From Caldisericum exile (GTDB lineage: Bacteria; Caldisericota; Caldisericia; Caldisericales; Caldisericaceae), in assembly GCA_002877955.1 (NCBI GenBank), contig PNIL01000005.1:1-42285 (forward strand): a stretch of DNA of 42,285 bases. Direction: 5' to 3'. The number at the start of each line of letters is the position of its first letter. The first letter of the stretch is position 1. Position numbers and translations under genes: made by a program. Shown here piece by piece: positions 25,214-33,108 of the stretch. The notes beneath the pieces are model-generated. The model ran no database searches and had not been told where the DNA came from. It was given only the letters and a program-made list of their open reading frames with translations.

Positions 25214-25974
25214 GCTCCGTTTATAAATTGAATCAATCTTTCGTGAAGAATTCCATTTGTTGCAAGAATTTCGTCTGCCTCAAGAAAACTTGTATTACCA
25301 TCAAAAGTCGAAACTCTTCCACCTGCTTCCTTGACAATGAGCGAACCAGCAGCAATATCCCATATATGAATACCCTTTTGATAGTATCCATCAAAGATAC
25401 CCATTGCAACATGGGCAAGGTCAAGTGCTGCACTTCCATCGCAACGTAAAGACAATGCACCTTCAAGAATATTTTCAAAACTCTTGTAAGTTTTTTCGTT
25501 TCTCTCTTTATATACAAACCCTGTTGCAATTAAAGCATCCTTAAATTCAGAAGTTTTTGAAACTTTAATTGGTTTATAGTTTAATAGTGCACCATGTCCT
25601 AACTCTCCTATAAATAATTCCTCAAGGATTGGATTATATACAACACCGAAAGTAATTTCAGAATCCTCCATAAAAGCAATAGAAACTGCAACCTGAGGAT
25701 AGCCTTTAACAAAATTTGTAGTTCCATCGAGAGGATCAATTATAAATTTTTTATTTGATAATTCATTCAAGTCTTTGTTTTCCTCGGTGATAATTCCATA
25801 GCTTGGATAAGCTTTCAAAATACTATCTCGCACAAAGTTATCAATATACTTATCGACATTTGTAACAAGATCCCTTGGCCCTTTATATTCCACATCCAGG
25901 TGTTTTCTAAAATTATTTCTAATTATTTCACCAGTCTTCTTTGCAAGTTCAACTATAAAATCTTTTTCGTACAT
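25210..25974 (-). CDS. Inositol monophosphatase family protein
   Basis: 254 residues, Mg-dependent phosphatase fold. Metal ligands are seen in order: the EE of IITEENKD (Glu64/65), DPLDGTTNF (Asp80, Asp83), and WDIAAGSLIVKEAGG near residue 205. These are the three motifs of the SuhB/IMPase/FBPase-like family. Substrate could be myo-inositol 1-phosphate, fructose 1,6-bisphosphate or a similar sugar phosphate; many thermophiles use these enzymes for both. It lies 15 bases after the exonuclease III gene and is last in the folP operon. Confidence 0.93.
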   Translation of the reverse strand: MYEKDFIVELAKKTGEIIRNNFRKHLDVEYKGPRDLVTNVDKYIDNFVRDSILKAYPSYGIITEENKDLNELSNKKFIIDPLDGTTNFVKGYPQVAVSIAFMEDSEITFGVVYNPILEELFIGELGHGALLNYKPIKVSKTSEFKDALIATGFVYKERNEKTYKSFENILEGALSLRCDGSAALDLAHVAMGIFDGYYQKGIHIWDIAAGSLIVKEAGGRVSTFDGNTSFLEADEILATNGILHERLIQFINGA

Positions 25975-25989
25975 AAGGAACTCTCCTTT

Positions 25990-26751
25990 CTAATCTAAAA
26001 GTTCTAAAACTACAGGTACGTGGTCTGAAGGCTTTTCTAACTTTCTAAATGTCTTTTCAATATAGCAATTTTTTAACTTTGGAAGTAAACTCTTTGAAAT
26101 AAGAATATAATCAATACGCATGCCCCAATTTCTTCTAAAACTCCCACCTGTATAATCCCACCAGGTAAACTCTTGAACATCGGGATATAGATACCTAAAT
26201 GCATCAATAAGACCGACACTCATAAGATCAGTAATTGCTTCACGCTCTTCTTTCATAAAACCTATTGTGCCATTAAGCGCTACAGGGTCCCATACATCAA
26301 TTGGATCCTTTGCAACATTAAAATCACCCATAAGGATAAAATCTGTATTTAAGAAATCGTTTTTTAGAATGTAGTTTTTGATCTTTTGATAAAATTCAAG
26401 TTTATAAAAAAATCTCTCCGAACCATATTCGCCACCGTGTGGAAAATAAACATTGAGAATATGAATGCCTCTTACAACACCTAAAATTGTCCTTGCTTCT
26501 GATTCAACAAGAACATTTCTATCCACTTTTTCAAACTGAAACCTTGAAATTAGTGCGACACCATTGTAGGCCTTTTGACCAAAAACTTCTACATAATAAT
26601 TAAGTGATTTAAAATCCTCAAATGGAAAATGCTTTTCCTCCGTTTTTAACTCCTGCATTCCCAAAATATCAATATTGTTATCTTTCAAAAATATTTTAAC
26701 ATGCTCTAATCGGCTTCTTATTGAATTAACATTCCATGTTGCAATTCTCAT
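25990..26751 (-). CDS. xth: Exodeoxyribonuclease III family AP endonuclease
   Basis: 253 residues, exonuclease-endonuclease-phosphatase fold. The catalytic set is present: Asn7 (TWNVNS), Glu34 (MQELKTEE), GDFNVAKDPIDV in the middle, MRIDYIL and the final SDHVPVV with its catalytic Asp-His. It cuts abasic sites and has 3' phosphatase or exonuclease activity in base excision repair. Length and order match ExoA/XthA. It overlaps folK by four bases (ATGA). Confidence 0.95.
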   Translation of the reverse strand: MRIATWNVNSIRSRLEHVKIFLKDNNIDILGMQELKTEEKHFPFEDFKSLNYYVEVFGQKAYNGVALISRFQFEKVDRNVLVESEARTILGVVRGIHILNVYFPHGGEYGSERFFYKLEFYQKIKNYILKNDFLNTDFILMGDFNVAKDPIDVWDPVALNGTIGFMKEEREAITDLMSVGLIDAFRYLYPDVQEFTWWDYTGGSFRRNWGMRIDYILISKSLLPKLKNCYIEKTFRKLEKPSDHVPVVLELLD

Positions 26752-27230
26752 TTTGATTTTCCCTCCAAATCTTCCAAGAGTTGTTTTACACTTTTCTTGA
26801 AAATAGGATGAACAAAATCTGGTTCAATTTCAACCAAAGGCTTTAAGACAAAAATCCTATTTTTCATATCTGGATGAGGAACTTTCAAATCCGGTTCATC
26901 AATAACCAAATCATCGTAAAATATTATATCAAGGTCAATTGTTCTGGGTCCCCATTTAATTGTGCGGACTCTTCCAAGACGTTTTTCTATATCAAGAAGA
27001 AGTAAAAGAAGTTTTCTTGGAGACAATTCCGTATAGCCTTCAATAACACAGTTTAAAAATGATGGTTGCTCAGTTAATCCGTAAGGAGCAGTTTCAATTA
27101 TGGATGAAATTTTTCTTATATCCACACCCTCTTCAATAAGATAATTTACTGCATCCAAAATATTCTTATGCTTGTCGCCTAAATTTGAGCCGAGAGCAAT
27201 AAAAACTCTGTGTTTAACCTGCTCCTCCAC
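26748..27230 (-). CDS. folK: 2-amino-4-hydroxy-6-hydroxymethyldihydropteridine pyrophosphokinase
   Basis: Folate pathway enzyme that makes the substrate of FolP. The family start is FIALGSNLGDK, and the catalytic block RTIDLDIIFYDD lies near residues 106-117. An ATG at 27275 exists in frame but would add 15 residues encoded, in the other frame, by the glycine-rich tail of the upstream gene. I therefore place the start at GTG 27230, which has GGAGGA about five bases upstream and gives 160 residues, the usual HPPK length. The overlap with the DUF2207 gene is then 17 bases. The start is uncertain, the identity is not. Confidence 0.9.
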   Translation of the reverse strand: MEEQVKHRVFIALGSNLGDKHKNILDAVNYLIEEGVDIRKISSIIETAPYGLTEQPSFLNCVIEGYTELSPRKLLLLLLDIEKRLGRVRTIKWGPRTIDLDIIFYDDLVIDEPDLKVPHPDMKNRIFVLKPLVEIEPDFVHPIFKKSVKQLLEDLEGKSK

Positions 27231-29022
27231 CTGATCCTCCACCACCGCCACCACCTCCACCAGAAAATCCTCCACCTGAACCAGTTGAGGTATGAGCAGT
27301 TGAACTTAAAGTTTGCATTGCAGAATTTAACGATGTTGTAAAGACATGTATAGATGAAAGATCAGACAAATTCGCTGAAGTAAAGCCCGCTCTGAATATG
27401 TAGCTCTTTGATAATTCATCCTGTGGAAGCTTATCAATGTTCATTTCTATGTATTTTAAAACTTTTTCTGCAATCCCAAAAGTTGTTGCATAAACAAGAT
27501 AATCTTCCCAGATTACGATGGAATTAGGTGCATATTCTTTGAGATTAGAAAAATCTGATAAAAATTTTTTGAGTCCATTCCACTCAGCATATTTCTCAGC
27601 ACCAAGTTGTGTACGTTTTTTAAGTGTAAGAGATAAAAGTGCAAAAACAAAAAGGAAAATATACAAAAATAACATTAAGAAATAAAGCTCAAATTTTGTA
27701 ATAACAAGAAATGACAAGAATGAAAAAAATCCAAGCATGACAAAATATAAAAACATAATCTTTGTTCTATTTTCAAAATAGCCCATTTTTCTTCCCTCTT
27801 CTTGGACCATTCCTTTAAATTTTTGAAACATATCGTATGCAACTTTACTTCTTGTTTTCGAAAATCGCTTAATCATATCTGTTGAAACAAAATTATTTCC
27901 TTCAGAAATTACATTAAAAAGAAAATCATAGGCAAATAAAAGGTGCCCTTCTAAATTTGAAGGATCTTTATTGGTCTTGTAAAAATAAGTAACAGGCTCT
28001 TTTTTATTAAAGAATATGAAATTTCTATCCTCTTCTTTTATCTCAAGGGAAATATACCCCTTTTTAACAAGGTAAAGAATTGTAGCAGTTAGATCATCAG
28101 GAAGAACGTTTTCGAATCGCAAAAGATAGCCAACAATTGCTGGAGATAAATCCTCAGGTATTTCCCTCATATAAATAATATCCTTTTTAGATACAGGCTC
28201 TTTCCCAAAAGTAAAAAATAGAAAAAGATATATAACAAGGAATAAAACCCACATGCCAAAGAATACAATAATACCTGTTCTTATCTTTGATTTTAATGCT
28301 TCAGTTCGCACCGCCTCAGCAAGTTCTTCCTGCATTATACTATTTAATTTTTCTTGAGGTATAACTTTTGCATCGGTGAGAATGTAAGGAGGAAATAAAA
28401 CTCTTGCTTCAATAAATGTATTGGGCGGAACGTTTGTTGCCTTAAAATGAGCGCCTGATCCATCAATACGCTCAACAACACCATTTAAAGGACCGTGCCC
28501 AAAAACCTTTATCTCATCCTCGTTTACTGTTTTGGGTAAATACACAAAGCCATCAAAGTTTAAAGTTTTTTTATCCCACCCTGAACCTATTAATTGCCAA
28601 TAAAAATCTGCAACATCTTTATAAACCTTTATTCCACCAATAACCTTGTACCTAAATATAAATGTCTTTGTTGTATTTTTGGCATCGTAGAAAAATTTTG
28701 CAAAGTACGAATTCCCTTGATCTTGAAAAATGTATGTCCCTGGTGTATTCGTTTCACCTACTGTTAGCTTATAGGGACCGCTTTCATCACTTATAGAAAA
28801 ATTTTCAATGCGTTCAAATCCTTGTTTTGGCAAAGTGTATGTAGCCCAGTGAAAAGAACCATCAAATTTATATGTGCGAGCCTCTTCAAAATCAAAACTT
28901 CCATCACTATTTATATGCACTGTTACATTTACTTTTGGAAAGTAATAGTCCTTTGCAAAAGCATCTGCCCTGAATGAAAAAATTATTGAAACAACCAAAA
29001 AAAACAAAAAAAACTTTTTCAT
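27214..29022 (-). CDS. DUF2207 membrane protein with glycine-rich tail
   Basis: 602 residues. A signal peptide (about 1-23) leads an extracytoplasmic beta-rich DUF2207 region (about 24-240) with the typical VTVHINSDGSFDFEEA and F-x-W-A-T-Y-T pattern. A membrane helix at about 248-272 is followed by a cytoplasmic segment and two helices near 425-465, another soluble part, and a C-terminal run of about 20 residues almost all Gly. DUF2207 proteins occur widely in bacteria and archaea without a known function. The tail resembles membrane proteins that are said to act in envelope turnover. It starts inside the end of folP (4-base overlap). Confidence 0.85.
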   Translation of the reverse strand: MKKFFLFFLVVSIIFSFRADAFAKDYYFPKVNVTVHINSDGSFDFEEARTYKFDGSFHWATYTLPKQGFERIENFSISDESGPYKLTVGETNTPGTYIFQDQGNSYFAKFFYDAKNTTKTFIFRYKVIGGIKVYKDVADFYWQLIGSGWDKKTLNFDGFVYLPKTVNEDEIKVFGHGPLNGVVERIDGSGAHFKATNVPPNTFIEARVLFPPYILTDAKVIPQEKLNSIMQEELAEAVRTEALKSKIRTGIIVFFGMWVLFLVIYLFLFFTFGKEPVSKKDIIYMREIPEDLSPAIVGYLLRFENVLPDDLTATILYLVKKGYISLEIKEEDRNFIFFNKKEPVTYFYKTNKDPSNLEGHLLFAYDFLFNVISEGNNFVSTDMIKRFSKTRSKVAYDMFQKFKGMVQEEGRKMGYFENRTKIMFLYFVMLGFFSFLSFLVITKFELYFLMLFLYIFLFVFALLSLTLKKRTQLGAEKYAEWNGLKKFLSDFSNLKEYAPNSIVIWEDYLVYATTFGIAEKVLKYIEMNIDKLPQDELSKSYIFRAGFTSANLSDLSSIHVFTTSLNSAMQTLSSTAHTSTGSGGGFSGGGGGGGGGSGGGAG

Positions 29023-30221
29023 CTATTATCCCCTTTCCCCTCGCTTATTATTGCCCTATACATACGTATCATGTCTTTATGGGGCAAAACATCATGTACC
29101 CTCAAAATTGAAGCACCTTTGATGAGTGAAAACATATTTGATGCAAGCGTTCCATAGAGCCTGTCATCTACGGGTCTATTATCAAGCGTAAAACCAATAA
29201 AAGACTTCCTTGAAAGTCCTACAAGGATTGGTTTATTAAAGATCGTAAATTCGTGAAGTTTATTGAGTATTTCAAGGTTGTGTTCTTTTGTCTTTCCAAA
29301 ACCGATTCCAGGGTCAATGATAATCTTATCAATACCAAAGGAACTTAGGAAATTTATCCTTTCCTCAAAATATTCAAGAAGTTCCTTCATAAGATCATCA
29401 TAATGAGGATTTCTTTGCATATCTTTGGGAGTGCCTTTTATGTGCATTGTAATAACAGGCACATTGTATCTTTTCGCAACATCGATCATTAAAGGATCAA
29501 ATCTCAAACCGCTTATATCATTAATTATATCTGCACCAACATTTATAGATTCTTCTGCAACCTTTGATTTATAAGTGTCTATGGATATAGGGATGCTTGG
29601 AAATTCTTTTCTTATGGCTTCAATTACCGGAATTACTCGCCTCAATTCTTCATCAACAGAAACGCTTTCAGAGTAAGGACGAGTAGATTCACCACCCACA
29701 TCAATGATGTCCACACCTTCAGCAACCATTTTTTCTGCATGTTTCAAGGCGTCCTCAACATTCAGAAATTTTCCACCATCAGAAAAGGAGTCAGGAGTCA
29801 CATTCAAAATTCCCATTACAAATTTGTCACTGTTAAAATCAAATGTTTTTCCTCTTATTTCAAAAATAGGAAGTGGAGTATTTTCTAAATACTTTTCTAA
29901 CGACATCCTTACATCCTTTAACCCAAAATAGGGCATATAAGAAAGTTTTTCAATGATTCTCTTATATACTCTTTTTGTTCCAATTAGTATTGCATCTGAT
30001 TTTTCTGTTCTAAAGCTTGCAACCTCTCTTGAGATTGCAACATCACCGCCTGCGCTAAGAAACTCTTGTTTAAGGATATTTGCACCTCTTGCATCAAGGT
30101 TATAAATTTTAAACAATAGAATTTGGCTTTTTTCTTTAAATAGGTTAAAAACAGCACGATCAACCTTTACATTTTCAAGCTCATTTTCCAAATAAGAAAA
30201 ATCAATCTTTCTTAAAATCAA
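29019..30221 (-). CDS. folP: Dihydropteroate synthase with N-terminal extension
   Basis: Joins hydroxymethyldihydropterin pyrophosphate to p-aminobenzoate. The canonical enzyme spans residues about 130-400: NVTPDSFSDGG at 140-150, GGESTRP near residue 178, the DPGIGFGKT loop near residue 302, and GLSRKSFIG. The preceding ~125 residues, with NLDARGANILKQEFLSAGGD, form an extra domain also known from other anaerobes' 400-residue DHPS. Translation starts at TTG 30221: AAGGAG lies about seven bases upstream and there is no closer ATG. First gene of the operon folP-DUF2207-folK-xth-IMPase; its -10 overlaps that of rlmH. Confidence 0.93.
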   Translation of the reverse strand: MILRKIDFSYLENELENVKVDRAVFNLFKEKSQILLFKIYNLDARGANILKQEFLSAGGDVAISREVASFRTEKSDAILIGTKRVYKRIIEKLSYMPYFGLKDVRMSLEKYLENTPLPIFEIRGKTFDFNSDKFVMGILNVTPDSFSDGGKFLNVEDALKHAEKMVAEGVDIIDVGGESTRPYSESVSVDEELRRVIPVIEAIRKEFPSIPISIDTYKSKVAEESINVGADIINDISGLRFDPLMIDVAKRYNVPVITMHIKGTPKDMQRNPHYDDLMKELLEYFEERINFLSSFGIDKIIIDPGIGFGKTKEHNLEILNKLHEFTIFNKPILVGLSRKSFIGFTLDNRPVDDRLYGTLASNMFSLIKGASILRVHDVLPHKDMIRMYRAIISEGKGDNR

Positions 30222-30251
30222 ATGGATCTCCTTTCTTATTTTTCACATTCA

Positions 30252-30259
30252 ATTATACT
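30252..30259. promoter_or_regulatory. Shared, overlapping -10 of divergent folP and rlmH
   Basis: On plus, TATACT is at 30254-30259, six bases before the rlmH ATG. On minus, TATAAT is read at 30257-30252, about 30 bases before the folP TTG. The two hexamers share four bases. Neither has a clear -35. Confidence 0.6.
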
Positions 30260-30265
30260 TAAAAT

Positions 30266-30685
30266 ATGAAAATTAAGATATATGCAGTAGATAAACTGAA
30301 AAAAGAATACAATAAACTTGGGACACTTGATTATCTTGAAAGGATAAAGTATTACATTCCAATAGAAGTTTATGAAGTAACAGAGGAAAAGCTTAAAAAA
30401 CTAATTTCAAAAGAACATTACAATATCGTTCTTGATGAAAAGGGTAAAGAGCTCACATCTATCGAATTGTCACAATTAATACAAAAATTGCTTTCAAGTC
30501 AAAATAAGGATATAGCATTTTTTATTGGTGGATCAGAAGGATTCCCAAATGAAATAAAAGGAAAAGCTGATTTTACTTTAAGCCTTTCAAAACTTACTTT
30601 TCCTCACGAACTTGTAAGGGTAATACTTTTAGAACAAATTTACCGCGCATTTACAATAATAAATAATGAGAAATACCACAAATAA
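30266..30685 (+). CDS. rlmH: 23S rRNA (pseudouridine1915-N3)-methyltransferase
   Basis: SPOUT-class methyltransferase for a pseudouridine in helix 69 of 23S rRNA. The SAM-binding knot region is FFIGGSEGF (residues 85-93), and the C-terminal signature is LTFPHELVRVILLEQIYRA and the closing YHK. Length 139 residues is standard. The ATG has no Shine-Dalgarno sequence but a -10 hexamer ends six bases upstream, so translation from a leaderless mRNA is likely. A strong hairpin terminator follows the stop. Confidence 0.95.
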   Translation: MKIKIYAVDKLKKEYNKLGTLDYLERIKYYIPIEVYEVTEEKLKKLISKEHYNIVLDEKGKELTSIELSQLIQKLLSSQNKDIAFFIGGSEGFPNEIKGKADFTLSLSKLTFPHELVRVILLEQIYRAFTIINNEKYHK

Positions 30686-30708
30686 AAGGGGGCAAAAGCC
30701 CCCTTTTT
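30684..30708. terminator. Bidirectional intrinsic terminator
   Basis: GGGGGC (30688-30693), loop AAAA, GCCCCC (30698-30703), extended by AAAA/TTTT to ten pairs and followed by five T on plus. On minus it is preceded by the run of A that becomes U downstream, so it can end both rlmH and the leftward 14-gene operon. Confidence 0.9.
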
Positions 30709-30714
30709 AAAAAA

Positions 30715-31272
30715 TTAGTAAGACTTTCCAAAAATTCCATTTACGAAGGCTCCAAAGTCCTCTGTCAAAACACCGTAAACATGTAAAAAGTTTGGCTCGA
30801 TTTGCTGTACTTGAAGAACCGTCTCTACCTTTGCGCCAGAAAGAGAATGAACATATAACTTATCTCCTTCTTTAAGATCAGATGCTTTAACCAAATATTC
30901 TTCTTCCTCAATAAGCTTTACAAATTTATGACTCTTAGAAACAATTGTCTCATACCTTTCAGTTTTCACTTTATAAATAGGCTCATAAATTCTTCTTCTC
31001 ACTATTTTAAGTACTCTTGAGAAACTATTGAAGGAATAGACAAACATTTCATCTTGTATATCTTTAATCCAGATATCCTCTGCTTTTGAAAGCATTCGCT
31101 CTGTTGCATTAGGAACAGAAGCCTTTGTAACAACAGTAAAAAGATTTGATACAGTTATAAATCCAACCTTATTTGCAAATCTCACAAGGAGATATTCGTG
31201 TGGTGAATAACCATTAAAAAACCTATCGAGTACTGGTTCTCCAAAAGTAATTTGATCTTTGAGGTTAATCAT
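30715..31272 (-). CDS. Free-standing Hint-like domain protein, last gene of respiratory operon
   Basis: About 185 residues from ATG 31272, which has AAAGGAGG at ideal spacing; an ATG at 31290 is in frame but lies before that site. The C-terminal ~140 residues match the Hint fold of inteins and hedgehog proteins in order: AEDIWIKDIQDEMFVYSF, then VKTERYETIVSKSHKFVKL (the T/S-x-x-H block B with its histidine), then KASDLKEGDKLYV, then VYGVLTEDFGAFVNGIF. The protein has no cysteine at all, and its end is GKSY rather than the His-Asn of splicing domains, so it cannot splice as inteins do. Function in the operon is unknown; an assembly or maturation role is conceivable. Overlaps the flavoprotein gene by eight bases. 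Confidence 0.75.
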   Translation of the reverse strand: MINLKDQITFGEPVLDRFFNGYSPHEYLLVRFANKVGFITVSNLFTVVTKASVPNATERMLSKAEDIWIKDIQDEMFVYSFNSFSRVLKIVRRRIYEPIYKVKTERYETIVSKSHKFVKLIEEEEYLVKASDLKEGDKLYVHSLSGAKVETVLQVQQIEPNFLHVYGVLTEDFGAFVNGIFGKSY

Positions 31273-33097
31273 TTTTTCCTCCTTTGACATTCCTTAAGTA
31301 GAAATCAATACCAATTGCCGCCCTGTGACCATTTGCAATAGCTGAAATTGCATTTCCAAGCGAAGTTTCAACAAGATCTCCGCCTGCGAATACACCTGAA
31401 ATTGAAGTTTCACCAAACTCATCAACCCAGATACGCCTACGTGGTGTAAACTTAAGTTGTTGCATAAGATGTTCTGGAATGAAGGATAGGTTTGTTGTTT
31501 GACCTACTGCTTCAATAATGTAATCTCCTTCAAGGAATAGTGTTTGATCTTCATAGAATGTTGGATTAAACCTTCTCTGCTCATCGAAAACAGACTTTAC
31601 CTTCTTAACAATGAGGCCCTTTAATTTTCCATTCTCAAAAACTGCCTCTTTTGGACCCCATCCTGGGTTAAATATGACACCTTCTTCAAGTGCACCTTCA
31701 ATTTCCTCTTTTGATGCAGGCATAATATCCCAGTCTTCAAGAGAAACAGTTTGTACCTTTGTATCGATGCCACCGTAGTTAATCTCATGCAACCTTACAA
31801 CTGTTCTTGCAACATCCATTGCAACATTTCCACCACCAATAACAATAACCTTCTTGGGAATATCTCTTCTGCCTTCAACCTTAACTTGTCTGAGGAAGTC
31901 AATTGCCTGAATTATAAATGGCGTATCCTCTCCGTTAAGATTTATCGCCCTTCCATAAGAAAGACCAACACCAATATAAACTGCATCATAATCTCTCATA
32001 AGATCTTCAAAAAGAACATCTTTCCCAACTTCAGTATTGAATTTAAATTCTACACCGAGGTCTTTTAAGTGTCCCACTTCTTTATCAATTTCATAGACAG
32101 GAAGCCTATACATAGGAATACCAAGTCCCAAAGCGCCACCAGGAACAGAACGCTTTTCAAACACTGTGACAGAATGCCCCATAAGTGTCAAATAGTATGC
32201 GGCAGAAAGTCCCGATGGACCTGAACCAATTACTGCGACTTTCTTTCCAGTTTTTGGGAACATGTATGGATCTGAAACTTTATAGTCTTTCACCATATCA
32301 GTTGCAAATCGCTTAAGCCACATAATTTGAACTGCATCGCCACGGTAATTGTAGACACAATCATCCTGACACTTGTGGGTACAAATTCTTCCGCAAATAC
32401 CAGGAAGCGCATTATCCTCAAGCATGTATTTAACAGAAATCTCGTATTCTTTCTTAAAAATCGCATCGATGTATTCAGGAATTTTCATATGTGCAGGGCA
32501 TCCTTGCATACAGATACCACAGCCAAGGCAACGCTCTGCTTCTTTTATTGCGGCTTCTTCTGAGAATCCGAGGATGAGTTCTTCGAAGGTCTTCTTCCTT
32601 ACATCTGGTTCAAGCTCAGGCATTGGAACTTTTTCAAGTTCAAGAGGTGTAATCTCGTTCGATTGTGTGAAACCATTTTCTGCGGTTCTTCTCTCCTCTG
32701 CTGGAAACCAAACAAACGCATCGCCATCTTGGGAAGTAAATATAAGGTTTCTTTCCATTTTTAAAGATCCCGTAGGACAGACCTCAACGCACAAACCACA
32801 GTAAGAGCACCTTCCGTAATCAATTCTCGGTCTTAAATGTGTTGAACCTTCTTTTGGATTTACAAGATGAAATGCCTTAGGATCATCCATTGTGATTGCT
32901 TGACATGGACAGATGCTCATGCAGTTTCCACAGCCAATACATTTATCAAGATCATTTACATGAAAACCTCGATAACGCTCCGGAAGGTTGAGCTTTTCTT
33001 TAGGGTACTGCACAGTAACGGGTTTCTTAAAGATATACTTTGTTGAGGTTAAAGCACCAATATAACTTGTTTTTTCAAAATATTCTTTGTTTTCCAT
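31265..33097 (-). CDS. NuoI-like ferredoxin fused to NfnL/GltD-type flavin oxidoreductase
   Basis: About 610 residues. Numbered from the upstream in-frame ATG at 33112, residues 45-120 are a NuoI/MbhN-like ferredoxin with two [4Fe-4S] motifs (Cys58-61-64-68 and Cys102-105-108-112). Residues 190-260 carry the GltD/SudA-type cluster domain (Cys195-198-201-205 and Cys240-244-248-252). Residues 291-615 hold FAD binding (VIGSGPSG, about 295), a second dinucleotide site (VIGGGNVAMD, about 425) and the family's closing GVFAGGDLVETSLGN. It should therefore pass electrons between NAD(P)H and the membrane complex. The stop of the large-subunit gene overlaps ATG 33112 by ATGA, but ATG 33097 has GAGGGG upstream and is my choice. 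Confidence 0.92.
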   Translation of the reverse strand: MENKEYFEKTSYIGALTSTKYIFKKPVTVQYPKEKLNLPERYRGFHVNDLDKCIGCGNCMSICPCQAITMDDPKAFHLVNPKEGSTHLRPRIDYGRCSYCGLCVEVCPTGSLKMERNLIFTSQDGDAFVWFPAEERRTAENGFTQSNEITPLELEKVPMPELEPDVRKKTFEELILGFSEEAAIKEAERCLGCGICMQGCPAHMKIPEYIDAIFKKEYEISVKYMLEDNALPGICGRICTHKCQDDCVYNYRGDAVQIMWLKRFATDMVKDYKVSDPYMFPKTGKKVAVIGSGPSGLSAAYYLTLMGHSVTVFEKRSVPGGALGLGIPMYRLPVYEIDKEVGHLKDLGVEFKFNTEVGKDVLFEDLMRDYDAVYIGVGLSYGRAINLNGEDTPFIIQAIDFLRQVKVEGRRDIPKKVIVIGGGNVAMDVARTVVRLHEINYGGIDTKVQTVSLEDWDIMPASKEEIEGALEEGVIFNPGWGPKEAVFENGKLKGLIVKKVKSVFDEQRRFNPTFYEDQTLFLEGDYIIEAVGQTTNLSFIPEHLMQQLKFTPRRRIWVDEFGETSISGVFAGGDLVETSLGNAISAIANGHRAAIGIDFYLRNVKGGKND

Positions 33098-33108
33098 CGC
33101 AACACCCC

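Noticed and set aside
27214-27275. FolK starting at ATG 27275
   Set aside because: The 15 extra residues are the shadow of the glycine-rich tail of the upstream gene. GTG 27230 with GGAGGA gives normal length.
30687-30712. The G/C hairpin as a repeat element or attachment site
   Set aside because: It has the stem, loop and T-run of a plain intrinsic terminator and occurs once.
30715-31272. An active intein or homing element
   Set aside because: There is no host protein around it, no cysteine, no terminal Asn and no endonuclease domain.
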